Shown here: piece after piece, positions 18,021 through 26,743 of the stretch
Layout: every line of letters begins with the position of its first letter
Position numbering within the stretch: position 1 is the stretch's first letter
Assembly: GCA_964458775.1 (NCBI GenBank)
Contig: CAYWLQ010000005.1
Span: 15,666-79,665 of the forward strand
Direction: 5' to 3'
Length of the DNA: 64,000 nt
Source of the DNA: CAYWLQ01 sp964458775
Lineage (GTDB): Bacteria; Myxococcota_A; Polyangia; JAAYKL01
Translations under genes and position numbers: made by a program
Notes under the pieces: generated by a model
The model's database searches: none
What the model was told of the DNA's origin: nothing
What the model saw: only the letters and a program-made list of their open reading frames with translations

Positions 18021-19066
18021 TAATGACTCCCCATAAGTTTCTTAAAACCGAACTTCTTAGGTTTGGTAAAACGATCCAAAAGAGGCACAGTAGCGTTCAT
18101 CAACAGCACGGCAAACGAAACACCTTCGGGATATCCGGCCCACAGGCGAATTACCATAGTCAATATTCCGATTCCGGCCCCAAAAATTATTTTGCCCATG
18201 GGATGAATCGGACTTGTTACATAGTCCGTCGCCATAAAAAAGGCACCTATCAGCAGACCGCCTGAAACAACGTGAAAAACTGCGCCTTCCAAAGACGGTT
18301 CGCCTAGACCGAAAAGAGCGCCGAATACAGCAGTAGCTGCAATACAGGACACGGGAATATGCCAAGTAATTATTCGGGCGGCGATTAAAAAGATTCCGCC
18401 CAGAATCAACAAAAGAGCTGAGGTTTCTCCAAGAGAGCCGTTAACCGTACCCAAAAACAAATTTTTCAGAGGTACCATTTCTTCGGCAGCCTTGGATCCA
18501 AAGGCCTGCAGAAGGCCGAGAGGAGTAGCAGCCGTAATAATATCCACTTGATCTGAGCAAATATCAACAGCTTTACCGGCAACATCTAGAGGGGTAACCG
18601 GATTGCCGAAAAGCTTTTCCCCTGTTCCTCTGGGAGCGAGCCACATAGTCATAGGTTTTGGAAAAGCGATGAGCATAAAAACTCGACCGGTCATAGCGGG
18701 ATTAAAAGGATTTTGTCCGAGACCTCCGAATAATGCTTTTGCTACAACAACGGCGACAAAGGTTCCGGCTGCACAAATCCAAATCGGCAGTCCCGGCGGC
18801 AATGTGAGCGCCAGTATTAAACCGGTCAAGACCGCTGAACCGTCTTGAACGGTCACAGGTTTTTTCATTATCAATCCGGCGGCAGCTTCGAAAATTACGG
18901 ATGACAACACGCATGCGACTATTACAGTAACGGACGGCAAACCGAACAAGTAGACCGAATAGCCCGCAGCAGGAAGCAAGGACGCCGTTACTGTCCACAT
19001 AATTTGCGATGCGGACATCCCTCCTTTAATATGGGGAGAGGACGAAATATAAAACTTGTTTTCCAT
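18020..19066 (-). CDS. rnfD: Rnf complex membrane subunit RnfD
   Basis: A polytopic membrane subunit homologous to NqrB. The N-terminus SSPHIKGGMSASQIMW is typical, as is GGLGQNPFNPAMTGRVF. The covalent flavin site is expected in DIITAATPLGLL. The C-terminal ATDYVTSPIHPMGK matches the family. The length of 348 residues is normal. It is encoded between rnfC (12-base gap) and rnfG. Confidence 0.95.
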   Translation of the reverse strand: MENKFYISSSPHIKGGMSASQIMWTVTASLLPAAGYSVYLFGLPSVTVIVACVLSSVIFEAAAGLIMKKPVTVQDGSAVLTGLILALTLPPGLPIWICAAGTFVAVVVAKALFGGLGQNPFNPAMTGRVFMLIAFPKPMTMWLAPRGTGEKLFGNPVTPLDVAGKAVDICSDQVDIITAATPLGLLQAFGSKAAEEMVPLKNLFLGTVNGSLGETSALLLILGGIFLIAARIITWHIPVSCIAATAVFGALFGLGEPSLEGAVFHVVSGGLLIGAFFMATDYVTSPIHPMGKIIFGAGIGILTMVIRLWAGYPEGVSFAVLLMNATVPLLDRFTKPKKFGFKKLMGSH

Positions 19067-19078
19067 AAATCAGGTTTC

Positions 19079-20398
19079 CTATTTTTTTTGCCTTTTGGCC
19101 GCGATAATTAGAGCTTTACCCAATCGAATTTTTTGAACTAAGGGGATGCCGGAGGGACATCCGTATGCGCAGCTTCCGCATTCCATGCAATCCATCGCGT
19201 CGGCGCGTTCTGCTTCGTTAGGCATACCGGCTTCGGCAAACAAAGCAATCTCTGTGGGAGATATTCGCATGGGACATGCCCTCAAGCATCGACCGCAACG
19301 AATACACGGTTTGGGCAGCTCCGTATTTATGTCTTCTTCTTTAAATAATAGAATGCCGCTGGTTCCTTTAGTAACCGTTGCCGAATCATTGTGCATGGAA
19401 AACCCCATCATAGGTCCTCCTGCTATCAATTTGCCCACCGAACCCAAAGAACCTCCGGCAGCTTTTATTAAATCAGAAATAGGTGTTCCCACTCTAACCC
19501 TAAAGTTGCCTCCTAAGGCTATTGCTGTTCCCGAAACTGTAACAACTCGGTCCACAAGAGGCTGACCGTTTACAACGGCATTTCTAATTGCAGCAGCAGT
19601 GCTTACATTGTGAACTACACATCCGACGTTCATTGGAAGACCGCCGGAAGGAACACGCCGCGATACACATGCGTCTATAAGCTGCTTTTCGGCACCCTGA
19701 GGATATTTCACCGTCAACGGTACAACTTCGAGATTTGTTCCCTTAACGGCTTCTTGCATGACTTTAATTGCGTCAGGTTTGTTTTTTTCAATGCCGATCT
19801 TTCCGCTTTTGGCACCCAAAATTTTAAGAACAATTTTCAAACCTTCAACGATGTCGCTTGAATGCTCCAACATAAGACGATGATCCGCAGTCAGATAGGG
19901 TTCGCATTCGGCACCGTTGAGAATTACTGTATCAATAGGATTGTCTTTGGGAGGTGACAGTTTTACGTGTGTGGGGAAAGTAGCACCGCCCATGCCGACG
20001 ATGCCCGCTTCGGCTATCTTTTGTTTTAGATCGTTTACATCAGCGGTTTGCCAATTTGAAATTCCGTTCATCGGTGCTGCGCGGTCTTCCCCATCGTTTT
20101 CGATTACTGCGCATAACACGTTGACACCCATAATTCCCGGCCTAGGTTCAATGGCAGATACCTTTCCGGATACAGATGAATGCACTCTAGCCGAGACAAA
20201 TCCTCCGGCAGATCCTATCTCCTGACCCAGCAGCACTTCTGCTCCCACTTCTACGCACGGTTTAGCCGGTGCACCGATATGCTGTGCCATTGGAATGATA
20301 ACTTGAGCCGGTGCCGGAAGACTTGTAATTTGCATAGTCTCTGTGCGAGACTTTCCGTCATTCGGATGAACACCGCCTTTAAAAGTTAAGCCTTTCAT
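19079..20398 (-). CDS. rnfC: Rnf complex subunit RnfC (NADH- and Fe-S-binding)
   Basis: RnfC is the soluble subunit that contacts NAD(H). The N-terminal TFKGGVHPNDGK is the family start. The nucleotide/flavin-like region includes GMGGATFPTHVKL and ILNGAECEPYL. Two [4Fe-4S] motifs lie at the C-terminus: CIRCGRCLRACP and CMECGSCAYGCP. At 439 residues it is a short form without the long Ala-rich tail seen in some enterobacteria. The start overlaps the rnfB stop by 4 bases (ATGA). Confidence 0.95.
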   Translation of the reverse strand: MKGLTFKGGVHPNDGKSRTETMQITSLPAPAQVIIPMAQHIGAPAKPCVEVGAEVLLGQEIGSAGGFVSARVHSSVSGKVSAIEPRPGIMGVNVLCAVIENDGEDRAAPMNGISNWQTADVNDLKQKIAEAGIVGMGGATFPTHVKLSPPKDNPIDTVILNGAECEPYLTADHRLMLEHSSDIVEGLKIVLKILGAKSGKIGIEKNKPDAIKVMQEAVKGTNLEVVPLTVKYPQGAEKQLIDACVSRRVPSGGLPMNVGCVVHNVSTAAAIRNAVVNGQPLVDRVVTVSGTAIALGGNFRVRVGTPISDLIKAAGGSLGSVGKLIAGGPMMGFSMHNDSATVTKGTSGILLFKEEDINTELPKPCIRCGRCLRACPMRISPTEIALFAEAGMPNEAERADAMDCMECGSCAYGCPSGIPLVQKIRLGKALIIAAKRQKK

Positions 20399-21345
20399 GC
20401 TTCACCTTTTTTCGTAACATCGGACTCAAGAGCCTTTTTCTCCGCCGACTTGGCGGCAGCCTTCCTAGCTTTTTCCGCCTCTTTCCAAGCTTCTCTTTCG
20501 CTATTATGAGCTATGATAATTTGGGGATCAGTGACCCATGAGGAAAGTTTTATTACTCGTCCGTCGAGAATACTTCCTTGAGGACAAACAAAGCGAATGT
20601 CTTTGTCGATTTCTTCTTTTGATGAATAGTCCACACGGGACAGCGCCCCCTCTACGACAAAACGAGAAGATTTCTTTGTGCAGAGCTTACAACCTGTACA
20701 GCCGACTTCGCAGGCTTCTTTTACGGCTTTGGTTTTGTCAGGATTAACACAAAGCACATGCACTTTCTCGGAGGCGTTTACCATCCGAATTATATTTCTG
20801 GGACAAGATGCAACACACTGTCCGCATCCGGTGCATTTTTCTTCGAGAATATAAGCAATACCTTTTTCTGATATCTCAATGGCATCAAACGGACAAGCTT
20901 TCTGACAAGACCCCAAGCCCAAGCAGCCATGGAGACATTTTTTGGGTCCTCCTACCAAAGCATGAGCAGCGAGGCAATCGGAAATACCAAGGTATCTCGA
21001 ACGGTCAGGAGCAACGGTTGAATCGCCGCGGCAGGCTACCAGAGCAATCTTTTTGACCATTTCGCCCACTTCTACTCCCATGATTTTGCCTATCACAACA
21101 GATAACTCAGGACCTCCCGGAGGACAAAGCGAAGGTGCAGCCTCGCCGCTAACCAATGCGGCAGCATATCCTGAACAACCCGGATATCCGCATCCGCCAC
21201 AATTTGCTCCCGGCAAAATTTCCATTAGCTTTTCTTGTCGAGCGTCCGTTTCCACAAAAAACACTTTTCGGCCCGCCGCTAAAAGGGAGGCCAAGAGAAC
21301 GGATATTCCCGAAAGAATTAAAACAGGAATGACAATAGGTGACAT
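20395..21345 (-). CDS. rnfB: Rnf complex ferredoxin subunit RnfB
   Basis: RnfB receives electrons from ferredoxin. One N-terminal helix is followed by a NCGGCGYPGC [4Fe-4S] domain (about residues 49-58) with a further Cys near 75. Ferredoxin-type motifs follow: CLGLGSCQKACP, CTGCGQCVASCP and a CTGCKLC group. The C-terminus is a charged Ala/Lys/Glu tail. I use ATG 21345; a TTG directly before it is less likely. Confidence 0.95.
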   Translation of the reverse strand: MSPIVIPVLILSGISVLLASLLAAGRKVFFVETDARQEKLMEILPGANCGGCGYPGCSGYAAALVSGEAAPSLCPPGGPELSVVIGKIMGVEVGEMVKKIALVACRGDSTVAPDRSRYLGISDCLAAHALVGGPKKCLHGCLGLGSCQKACPFDAIEISEKGIAYILEEKCTGCGQCVASCPRNIIRMVNASEKVHVLCVNPDKTKAVKEACEVGCTGCKLCTKKSSRFVVEGALSRVDYSSKEEIDKDIRFVCPQGSILDGRVIKLSSWVTDPQIIIAHNSEREAWKEAEKARKAAAKSAEKKALESDVTKKGEA

Positions 21346-21360
21346 CAAAGAAATCCTTTT

Positions 21361-21942
21361 TCAGTGGGCCTGACCCAGTCCTGCAAAACCCATAAAAGCC
21401 AGCGACAGTATTCCTGCTGTAATAAAGGCGATGGATGCGCCTTTAAAAGACTTGGGAATATTGGCTGTTTCCAGTTTTTCACGCAGACCGGCAAAAAGAA
21501 TTAAAGCCAGAGCAAAACCCAAAGCAGCTCCGATAGAGTGAAACATTACCTCAACCAAACTAAGCTTTCGCTGAATGTTTAGAACCGCCAGGCCTAGTAC
21601 CGCGCAGTTTGTTGTGATCAACGGCAAAAAAATACCCAATGCCTGATACAGAGAAGGCGACAGTTTTTGTATTGCCATTTCTGTTAATTGAACCGCAGAG
21701 GCAATAACCAAAATAAATGCAATTGTTTGCAAATATTCAATATTATTAGGAGCAAGAAGAAATTTATTAATAGCAAAAGTTAAAACCGAGGCAACTATCA
21801 TTACAAACAATACCGCCATGGCCATGCCGAGGGCAGTGCTGATTCGTTTTGAAACACCCAAAAACGGACAAATGCCCAAAAACTTTGCTAAAACAAAGTT
21901 TTCTGTAAGCATGGCCATTATTACAATCAGTACAAGTTCCAT
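21361..21942 (-). CDS. rnfA: Rnf complex membrane subunit RnfA
   Basis: First gene of the rnfABCDGE operon. The 193 residues form six helices and include ENFVLAKFLGICPFLGVSK and ITTNCAVLGLAVL, both RnfA/NqrE signatures. RnfA and RnfE bind a [2Fe-2S] cluster within the membrane in characterised complexes; the Cys in CPF and NCA match those sites. The gene order equals that of Rhodobacter and gammaproteobacteria, not the CDGEAB order of acetogens. A hairpin sits just upstream of the start. Confidence 0.95.
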   Translation of the reverse strand: MELVLIVIMAMLTENFVLAKFLGICPFLGVSKRISTALGMAMAVLFVMIVASVLTFAINKFLLAPNNIEYLQTIAFILVIASAVQLTEMAIQKLSPSLYQALGIFLPLITTNCAVLGLAVLNIQRKLSLVEVMFHSIGAALGFALALILFAGLREKLETANIPKSFKGASIAFITAGILSLAFMGFAGLGQAH

Positions 21943-21951
21943 ATTCAGTTC

Positions 21952-21970
21952 CCGATTTCTGTCAAATCGG
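21952..21970 (-). promoter_or_regulatory. Hairpin just upstream of rnfA start
   Basis: CCGATTT (21952-21958) and AAATCGG (21964-21970) form a perfect 7-bp stem with a 5-base loop, ending about 10 bases before the rnfA ATG. In the transcript its 3' arm overlaps the likely ribosome site (CGGGAA). Two copies of GGGCCGAT precede it. It could modulate translation of the operon. Confidence 0.4.
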
Positions 21971-22091
21971 CCCTATCGGCCCGCTGCATTTATCAACCTA
22001 ACTGCGAGTAAGGTCAATTATATTTCCGACTAAAGTGTTTTGATGGTGAACTTATTGTGGGTGTGTTTGCTGTTTTTAAATATGCGACAAC

Positions 22092-23441
22092 CTACAAAAT
22101 AACAATGTCTGTTATAGAGCACATTATCTCTATTGAAACCTCTGTTGCGTCTCCGGTTTCGAGCATGTCACATGCAAGATCACAGAATTGTATTGCAGTG
22201 CGGGTCTCATCAGTCCATGACCATCCGGTACTTGCAGCACAGTTGTCATCTCTCGGTACAGCCGTTCCGTCAAAATATACGTTAACCAGATCCAAATTTA
22301 CTTCTTCCGGATCGAAAGTACCTATTTCATAATTGCAGCTTACATGAACTGACGCACCTATTATGTTAAGTGCTTCCTCCAAAGCAGGTCCGTCCTGAGC
22401 GTCAAAGAATTGCGTGAATTCGGTTCCTCCGCTTCCTGCTATTGCATTTAGCTGAGCCGGCTCGGCCTCGTCTCCGAAACCGATAACGATTGTTTTAATT
22501 TTGGTAGTTTCCAATATTTCAGATGTAAGAGAAGAAAACTGCTCCGGAGTAACAGAGCTTCCGCCGTTTCGAGTAGGAACTCCTTCTGATTCACACGAGT
22601 CAGCTCCGTCTGAAACTACCACCAAATAGCTTTCGACAGTACCGTCCAGAAAAACCTGTGCATGTAAAGGATCGAGATATCTTTCTAATGCTAGATATAG
22701 AGGAGTTCTTCCCCCTCCTGTACTGGTAAACGGACCCATTGTCGCCATTAAAGAGGCTATTTCATCTATATTTCCCGGTCCTGTATCCAGGGTAGCAGAC
22801 GGTGTCGCTGTGCACTGTTGTCGGCCGTTAGGATCAGAAAAGAAATCAACACCAAAATCAATATCGTTTCCCCATGTGTTGACCATGTTTCCGACCGCTG
22901 TTTCCGCGAGATTCCATTTAGGAGTACCTTCAACAGTAGCTGTCATTGATGAAGAACGGTCCTGTAGCAACATAATGCGTACCGGAATGCGTTCAAGGGA
23001 AAGCCCCAAGGTTTCACATATTTCAGGACCGGTGTCAGTTTCGACATCTGCATCCGCATCTGTATCAGAATCCGCATCTGCATCTGCATCTGAGTCAGCA
23101 TCCGCATCAGTGTCAGTGTCGGTGTCAGTGTCTGAGTCAGCATCCGCGTCAGCATCAGTGTCTGAATCAGCATCCGCATCAGCATCACTGTCTGTATCAG
23201 AGTCAGCATCGGCATCTGCATCTGCATCAGTGTCGGAATCGGAGTCAGCATCAGTGCCTGTATCGGTATCATCAAACGGCACCTCCGACGAAACGTTGTC
23301 CTGTTTTTCTGTATCGGTCTTTTCTTTGTCCGTATTAGAGGAATTAGGATCGTAAATATATTCTTCCGCACCCTGTTGTGTACAGGAGAGTATAACGGTT
23401 CCCCAAATAATAAATAAAAAACCAAAATTTCTATAACTCAT
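22092..23441 (-). CDS. von Willebrand factor A-domain lipoprotein with Asp-rich linker
   Basis: ATG 23441 follows a strong AAGGAGGG. The signal peptide ends in a lipobox, VILSC. A charged region and a long Asp-Ala/Asp-Ser/Asp-Thr linker (about residues 60-140) come next. A VWA domain (about 155-350) has the metal-ion site motif DRSSSM and a TPLYLAL element, followed by VVVSDGADSCES. The C-terminal about 85 residues include six Cys. VWA lipoproteins of this type bind ligands through a divalent metal. No partner is encoded adjacent on this strand; rnfA lies downstream. The ligand is unknown. Confidence 0.85.
   Translation of the reverse strand: MSYRNFGFLFIIWGTVILSCTQQGAEEYIYDPNSSNTDKEKTDTEKQDNVSSEVPFDDTDTGTDADSDSDTDADADADADSDTDSDADADADSDTDADADADSDTDTDTDTDADADSDADADADSDTDADADVETDTGPEICETLGLSLERIPVRIMLLQDRSSSMTATVEGTPKWNLAETAVGNMVNTWGNDIDFGVDFFSDPNGRQQCTATPSATLDTGPGNIDEIASLMATMGPFTSTGGGRTPLYLALERYLDPLHAQVFLDGTVESYLVVVSDGADSCESEGVPTRNGGSSVTPEQFSSLTSEILETTKIKTIVIGFGDEAEPAQLNAIAGSGGTEFTQFFDAQDGPALEEALNIIGASVHVSCNYEIGTFDPEEVNLDLVNVYFDGTAVPRDDNCAASTGWSWTDETRTAIQFCDLACDMLETGDATEVSIEIMCSITDIVIL
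23035..23275 (-). repeat. Asp-rich linker repeat of the VWA lipoprotein
   Basis: About 240 bases of irregular GAY-NNN hexamer repeat encode alternating Asp with Ala, Ser or Thr. Unlike the 24300 tract, few units are exact copies, so it seems older or better mixed. Confidence 0.8.
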
Positions 23442-23819
23442 AAATCGCCCTCCTTCATGCATAGATCTTCTCTCATCCGTTCATGCTATGTATCGTACGA
23501 ATACTTTTCTTCCAAAAAAAAATCTGCAGACTCCAATTTGTGTATTTTCTGCAATTCGTGGTGATATTGCAATAATAATACAGTATACCCGCATGGGTGT
23601 TGTCGGTTCAAATCCTCCGAACGTTGACTTCAATTTTTGAAAACTCTTTTAAATAAGAACTACAAAAATAAGAATCTAAGAAAAGCGCGTACCCGAAGGA
23701 AAATAAATTGAACATTTTTTTTTCTTCGATGCACTTATACTAAGATTTAGTGTTTTAGGGAGAGAATTTTTACTCACTCTATATAGAAAAAATCCTTTTC
23801 AGCGGAAGGGCTTCTTGTA
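23442..23819. other. Intergenic region between divergent lipoprotein and cytochrome genes
   Basis: About 380 AT-rich bases that must hold the promoters of the VWA gene and of the cytochrome locus. GGAAGGG at 23804-23810 is the ribosome site of the cytochrome gene. I see no RNA gene. A TTCAAATCC string near 23607 resembles a tRNA T-loop, but the arms do not pair. Confidence 0.5.
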
Positions 23820-24689
23820 ATGTATAAACTTATACACACCATTAGGTGCAAACTTGCAGTAATAGCAGTATTGCTCGCAGTTGTTATTTTTACCGCAAAA
23901 TGTACTGAATACATTCCTGGAGAAGAGGATGAATCGGATTACTACAGCAGCACCGACGCAGACGCGGATGCCGACACAGATACCGATGCAGACGCAGATA
24001 CCGATGCAGACGCAGATGCAGATACCGATACCGATGCAGACACAGACGCAGACGCGGATGCAGATACTGATACCGATGCGGATGCTGATGCCGACGCTGA
24101 TAGCGACGCAGATACTGACACTGATTCAGATGCGGATACGGATGCCGATGCTGATGCCGATGCCGATGCCGATGCTGATGCAGATGCTGATGCGGATGCC
24201 GACGCTGATGCGGATGCCGACGCTGATGCCGATGCTGACGCAGACGCGGATACTGATACTGATACAGACACAGATACTGATACCGACGCAGATTCGGATG
24301 CAGACACAGACGCAGACGCGGATGCCGATGCTGACGCAGACGCGGATGCCGATGCTGACGCAGACGCGGATGCCGATGCTGACGCAGACGCGGATGCCGA
24401 TGAGTGTCCTGATATGAGCAGCGCTGCGGGGGCAACAATCGTAGACAGCTCTAACCACTCTGCATACAACAATCCCAGATGTCTTACATCCGGTTGCCAT
24501 GTATGTTCTAAAGCGGACATTAGTTTTGCGGCCGAATGTGCGGTATGTCACGGCGGAAACGGCGGAAAATCCGTCATATGTAGACGAAACAATAGAAGTA
24601 ACTGCGGAAGTTGTCATAATAACCCTCACGGCAATACTGTCGCTTCAGGTAATAACAACACCCACTGCAATGCTTGTCATCAAAGGTAG
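23820..24689 (+). CDS. Exported c-type cytochrome with long Asp-rich linker
   Basis: First gene of the electron transfer locus. An N-terminal hydrophobic segment (about residues 10-27) serves for export. The Cys at 28 (TAKC) is not a good lipobox because Lys precedes it. A 155-residue Asp-Ala/Asp-Thr linker follows. The last about 85 residues carry three haem motifs, CAVCH, CGSCH and CNACH, plus CLTSGCH, a CX4CH variant also seen in Geobacter-type cytochromes. The linker could hold a small haem domain away from the membrane, perhaps outside the cell. The ribosome site GGAAGGG is 9 bases from ATG. Confidence 0.85.
   Translation: MYKLIHTIRCKLAVIAVLLAVVIFTAKCTEYIPGEEDESDYYSSTDADADADTDTDADADTDADADADTDTDADTDADADADTDTDADADADADSDADTDTDSDADTDADADADADADADADADADADADADADADADADADADTDTDTDTDTDTDADSDADTDADADADADADADADADADADADADADADADECPDMSSAAGATIVDSSNHSAYNNPRCLTSGCHVCSKADISFAAECAVCHGGNGGKSVICRRNNRSNCGSCHNNPHGNTVASGNNNTHCNACHQR
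24309..24402 (+). repeat. 24-bp tandem repeat, about 3.9 copies (Asp-Ala linker)
   Basis: Exact units beginning GACGCAGACGCG and ending GATGCCGATGCT occupy 24309-24332, 24333-24356 and 24357-24380, followed by a partial fourth. Each encodes four Asp-Ala pairs. Exact identity suggests recent expansion. It lies at the end of a broader tract from about 23955. Confidence 0.9.
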
Positions 24690-24812
24690 GACAAATCTGT
24701 TTAATAAAAAATCTATAAGCTTTTTGGTTGTTTTTTTGCTAAATTGTGAAGTTATGTAGAGCTTCCAACGTTAATATAGACAGTGCAGTCATTGAAATGC
24801 AGGAGTTAGAAT

Positions 24813-25055
24813 ATGAGAAGGTTAATATTTCCGGTATTTTTTATAATAATGTTTATCAGCGCGGTTGTTTTTGCGGATAAAAAGCTAAACAAAGATCATT
24901 TAGGCTTAAAAACCAGAGACGGTGCCAAGATAAACTGTATTTTGTGTCATACAACAGCCGCTATTCCAAAACAAAAGGGTGCTCCTTATAAACACCTTTA
25001 TACCAATCGACTTTGCGACGGTCCGGGATGTCATCCATTGCCTCAAGAAAAGTAA
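24813..25055 (+). CDS. Small periplasmic c-type cytochrome
   Basis: An 80-residue protein with a signal peptide ending near VVFADK. The mature part has one CILCH haem motif and one CDGPGCH (CX4CH), so it may bind one or two haems. Good ribosome site GCAGGAG. The size suits a soluble electron shuttle between the membrane quinol dehydrogenase encoded next and the outer-membrane components. Confidence 0.8.
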   Translation: MRRLIFPVFFIIMFISAVVFADKKLNKDHLGLKTRDGAKINCILCHTTAAIPKQKGAPYKHLYTNRLCDGPGCHPLPQEK

Positions 25056-25113
25056 TATTAAAAAGTTGTAATTATTTGTTTTTGCCGGATTAAACAAAGA
25101 AGAAATATTCATT

Positions 25114-26652
25114 ATGAAACTGGGTAAGCTGAAATTTCTGCGACTTACTATTGAGATTATAATATTATTGTTAATTACAGCATCGTTCTTTTCTGTTCTT
25201 CCGGACAGTTATCATTCACTCCCGACTCAAACTCAATTTTTACCTGCTTTAATTTCTTTTTTAAGCGAAGGGTTGCTTCCTTCTTTAATAATAGTTGCCT
25301 TACTTCTCGTTATTACGGTTGTATTCGGCAGAGTTTATTGCTCGTTTTTATGTCCATTGGGCGGCTTACAAGATCTGCTGATAAGAATTAGGCGTTTTAA
25401 ATTGGGAGGATTGATCAAGAAGAAGAAATACTCGTATCACCCTGCCTTTAAAAAACTTCGCATAACAATTCTTGTCTTGTCAGTTGTCAGTCTTGCTTCC
25501 GGAGGTCTCTATTTTTTGGGTTCTTTAGATCCCTACAGTATTTTCGGAAAATTCATCTTTTATATCGTTAAACCTGCGTTGGTGTTTTTCAATAACAGCG
25601 GTCAAACAATTTTTGAAAAGTTTGATATCAATACCGTTACAGCTATGACCTATCCTCCCGTTAAAGCAGCGGCGGTTATTCCGTTTCTTATCATTTTTGG
25701 GATGATCGTTATTCTTTCTTTAAAAAGAGGACGATTATATTGCAATACGGTTTGTCCTGTAGGAACATTTTTGGGTATTTTTTCTAAAAGGTCTTTTTTA
25801 AAAATACAGCTTAATAATTCCAAATGTGATTCTTGCAGAATATGTGAGCGTTCTTGTAAAGCTGAATGCATTGATTCGGTAAACAAATTTGTAGACAATT
25901 CATCGTGCGTCAAATGCTTTAACTGCCTCAAAGCATGCAAAAAGAACGCGGTAGTTTACATTCCGACAAAAGTATTCTCGGCTTCATCTGATAACCTCAA
26001 ATTGGGGAAAGATTTTTCTCGAAGAGAAGCTATCTATTCTGCTTCCGGTGTATTGGCTTTTTTGGGTACAAATCTCCTGCTTGGAACTAAGAAGAAGTCC
26101 ATGGTAGACAATATTCCCCCTACTCCGCCTGGAAGTATCAAGCTACAAAGTTTTAAACTCAAATGCTCCTCCTGCTATCTTTGTGTCAGTAAATGTCCGA
26201 CCGGCGTTCTCCAACCGTCCTCGTTTCAATTTGGGATAGAGGGTGCTTTCATACCTTATATGGATTTCGACGCAGGATACTGCGACCATGAATGTCGAGA
26301 GTGTCTGGAAGTCTGTCCTACCAATGCAATTATGCCGTATATTCTTGAGCAAAAACAGCGCATTCAAATCGGAAAAGTTAAGTTTACCAAAGAATTATGC
26401 GATGTTTACAAGAGCAATACCAATTGCGGAGCATGCGCTGAGATGTGTCCTACTGATGCATTGAGCCTTGTTCCGTTTAAAAGCGACTTGGAAATTCCGA
26501 ATGTTAAAATAGACACATGTATAGGCTGCGGTGCATGTCAATACGTTTGTCCGGCTCAGCCCCAAAAAGCAATGATTGTGAAAGCCGAGCCTGTTCACAA
26601 GGAAATAACTTTGTTGAAATCAGTTTCGACCGAGAAAAAAACTGACGGGTGA
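25114..26652 (+). CDS. Fused NapH-NapG-type membrane polyferredoxin (putative quinol dehydrogenase)
   Basis: The N-terminal half (residues 1-290) resembles NapH: membrane helices, two CX3CP motifs (YCSFLCP near 75-81, YCNTVCP near 209-215) and two ferredoxin-like Cys clusters (about 238-275). At 301-325 lies SRREAIYSASGVLAFLG, which looks like a twin-arginine signal. The C-terminal part (about 345-485) has four [4Fe-4S] motifs, as in NapG/MauM, including CSSCYLCVSKCP and CIGCGACQYVCP. NapGH oxidises quinol and passes electrons to periplasmic acceptors. Flanking cytochromes suggest the same role here with haem proteins as acceptors. NapH and NapG are normally separate; the fusion with an internal Tat motif is unusual. 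Confidence 0.8.
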   Translation: MKLGKLKFLRLTIEIIILLLITASFFSVLPDSYHSLPTQTQFLPALISFLSEGLLPSLIIVALLLVITVVFGRVYCSFLCPLGGLQDLLIRIRRFKLGGLIKKKKYSYHPAFKKLRITILVLSVVSLASGGLYFLGSLDPYSIFGKFIFYIVKPALVFFNNSGQTIFEKFDINTVTAMTYPPVKAAAVIPFLIIFGMIVILSLKRGRLYCNTVCPVGTFLGIFSKRSFLKIQLNNSKCDSCRICERSCKAECIDSVNKFVDNSSCVKCFNCLKACKKNAVVYIPTKVFSASSDNLKLGKDFSRREAIYSASGVLAFLGTNLLLGTKKKSMVDNIPPTPPGSIKLQSFKLKCSSCYLCVSKCPTGVLQPSSFQFGIEGAFIPYMDFDAGYCDHECRECLEVCPTNAIMPYILEQKQRIQIGKVKFTKELCDVYKSNTNCGACAEMCPTDALSLVPFKSDLEIPNVKIDTCIGCGACQYVCPAQPQKAMIVKAEPVHKEITLLKSVSTEKKTDG

Positions 26653-26743
26653 GTTTATTTTTTTTAAGATTAGCAGTATTGTCGAACAGAAAAGTTTTCT
26701 GATAACAAAGAATGTCTGTAATTAGTTGATATAGAGGAATTTG

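Noticed and set aside
23601..23622. tRNA-like TTCAAATCC string
   Set aside because: The T-arm does not pair well and no matching acceptor, D-arm or anticodon arm was found upstream.
24309..24402. CRISPR-like regular repeats
   Set aside because: The units are directly adjacent with no spacers and encode the Asp-Ala linker.
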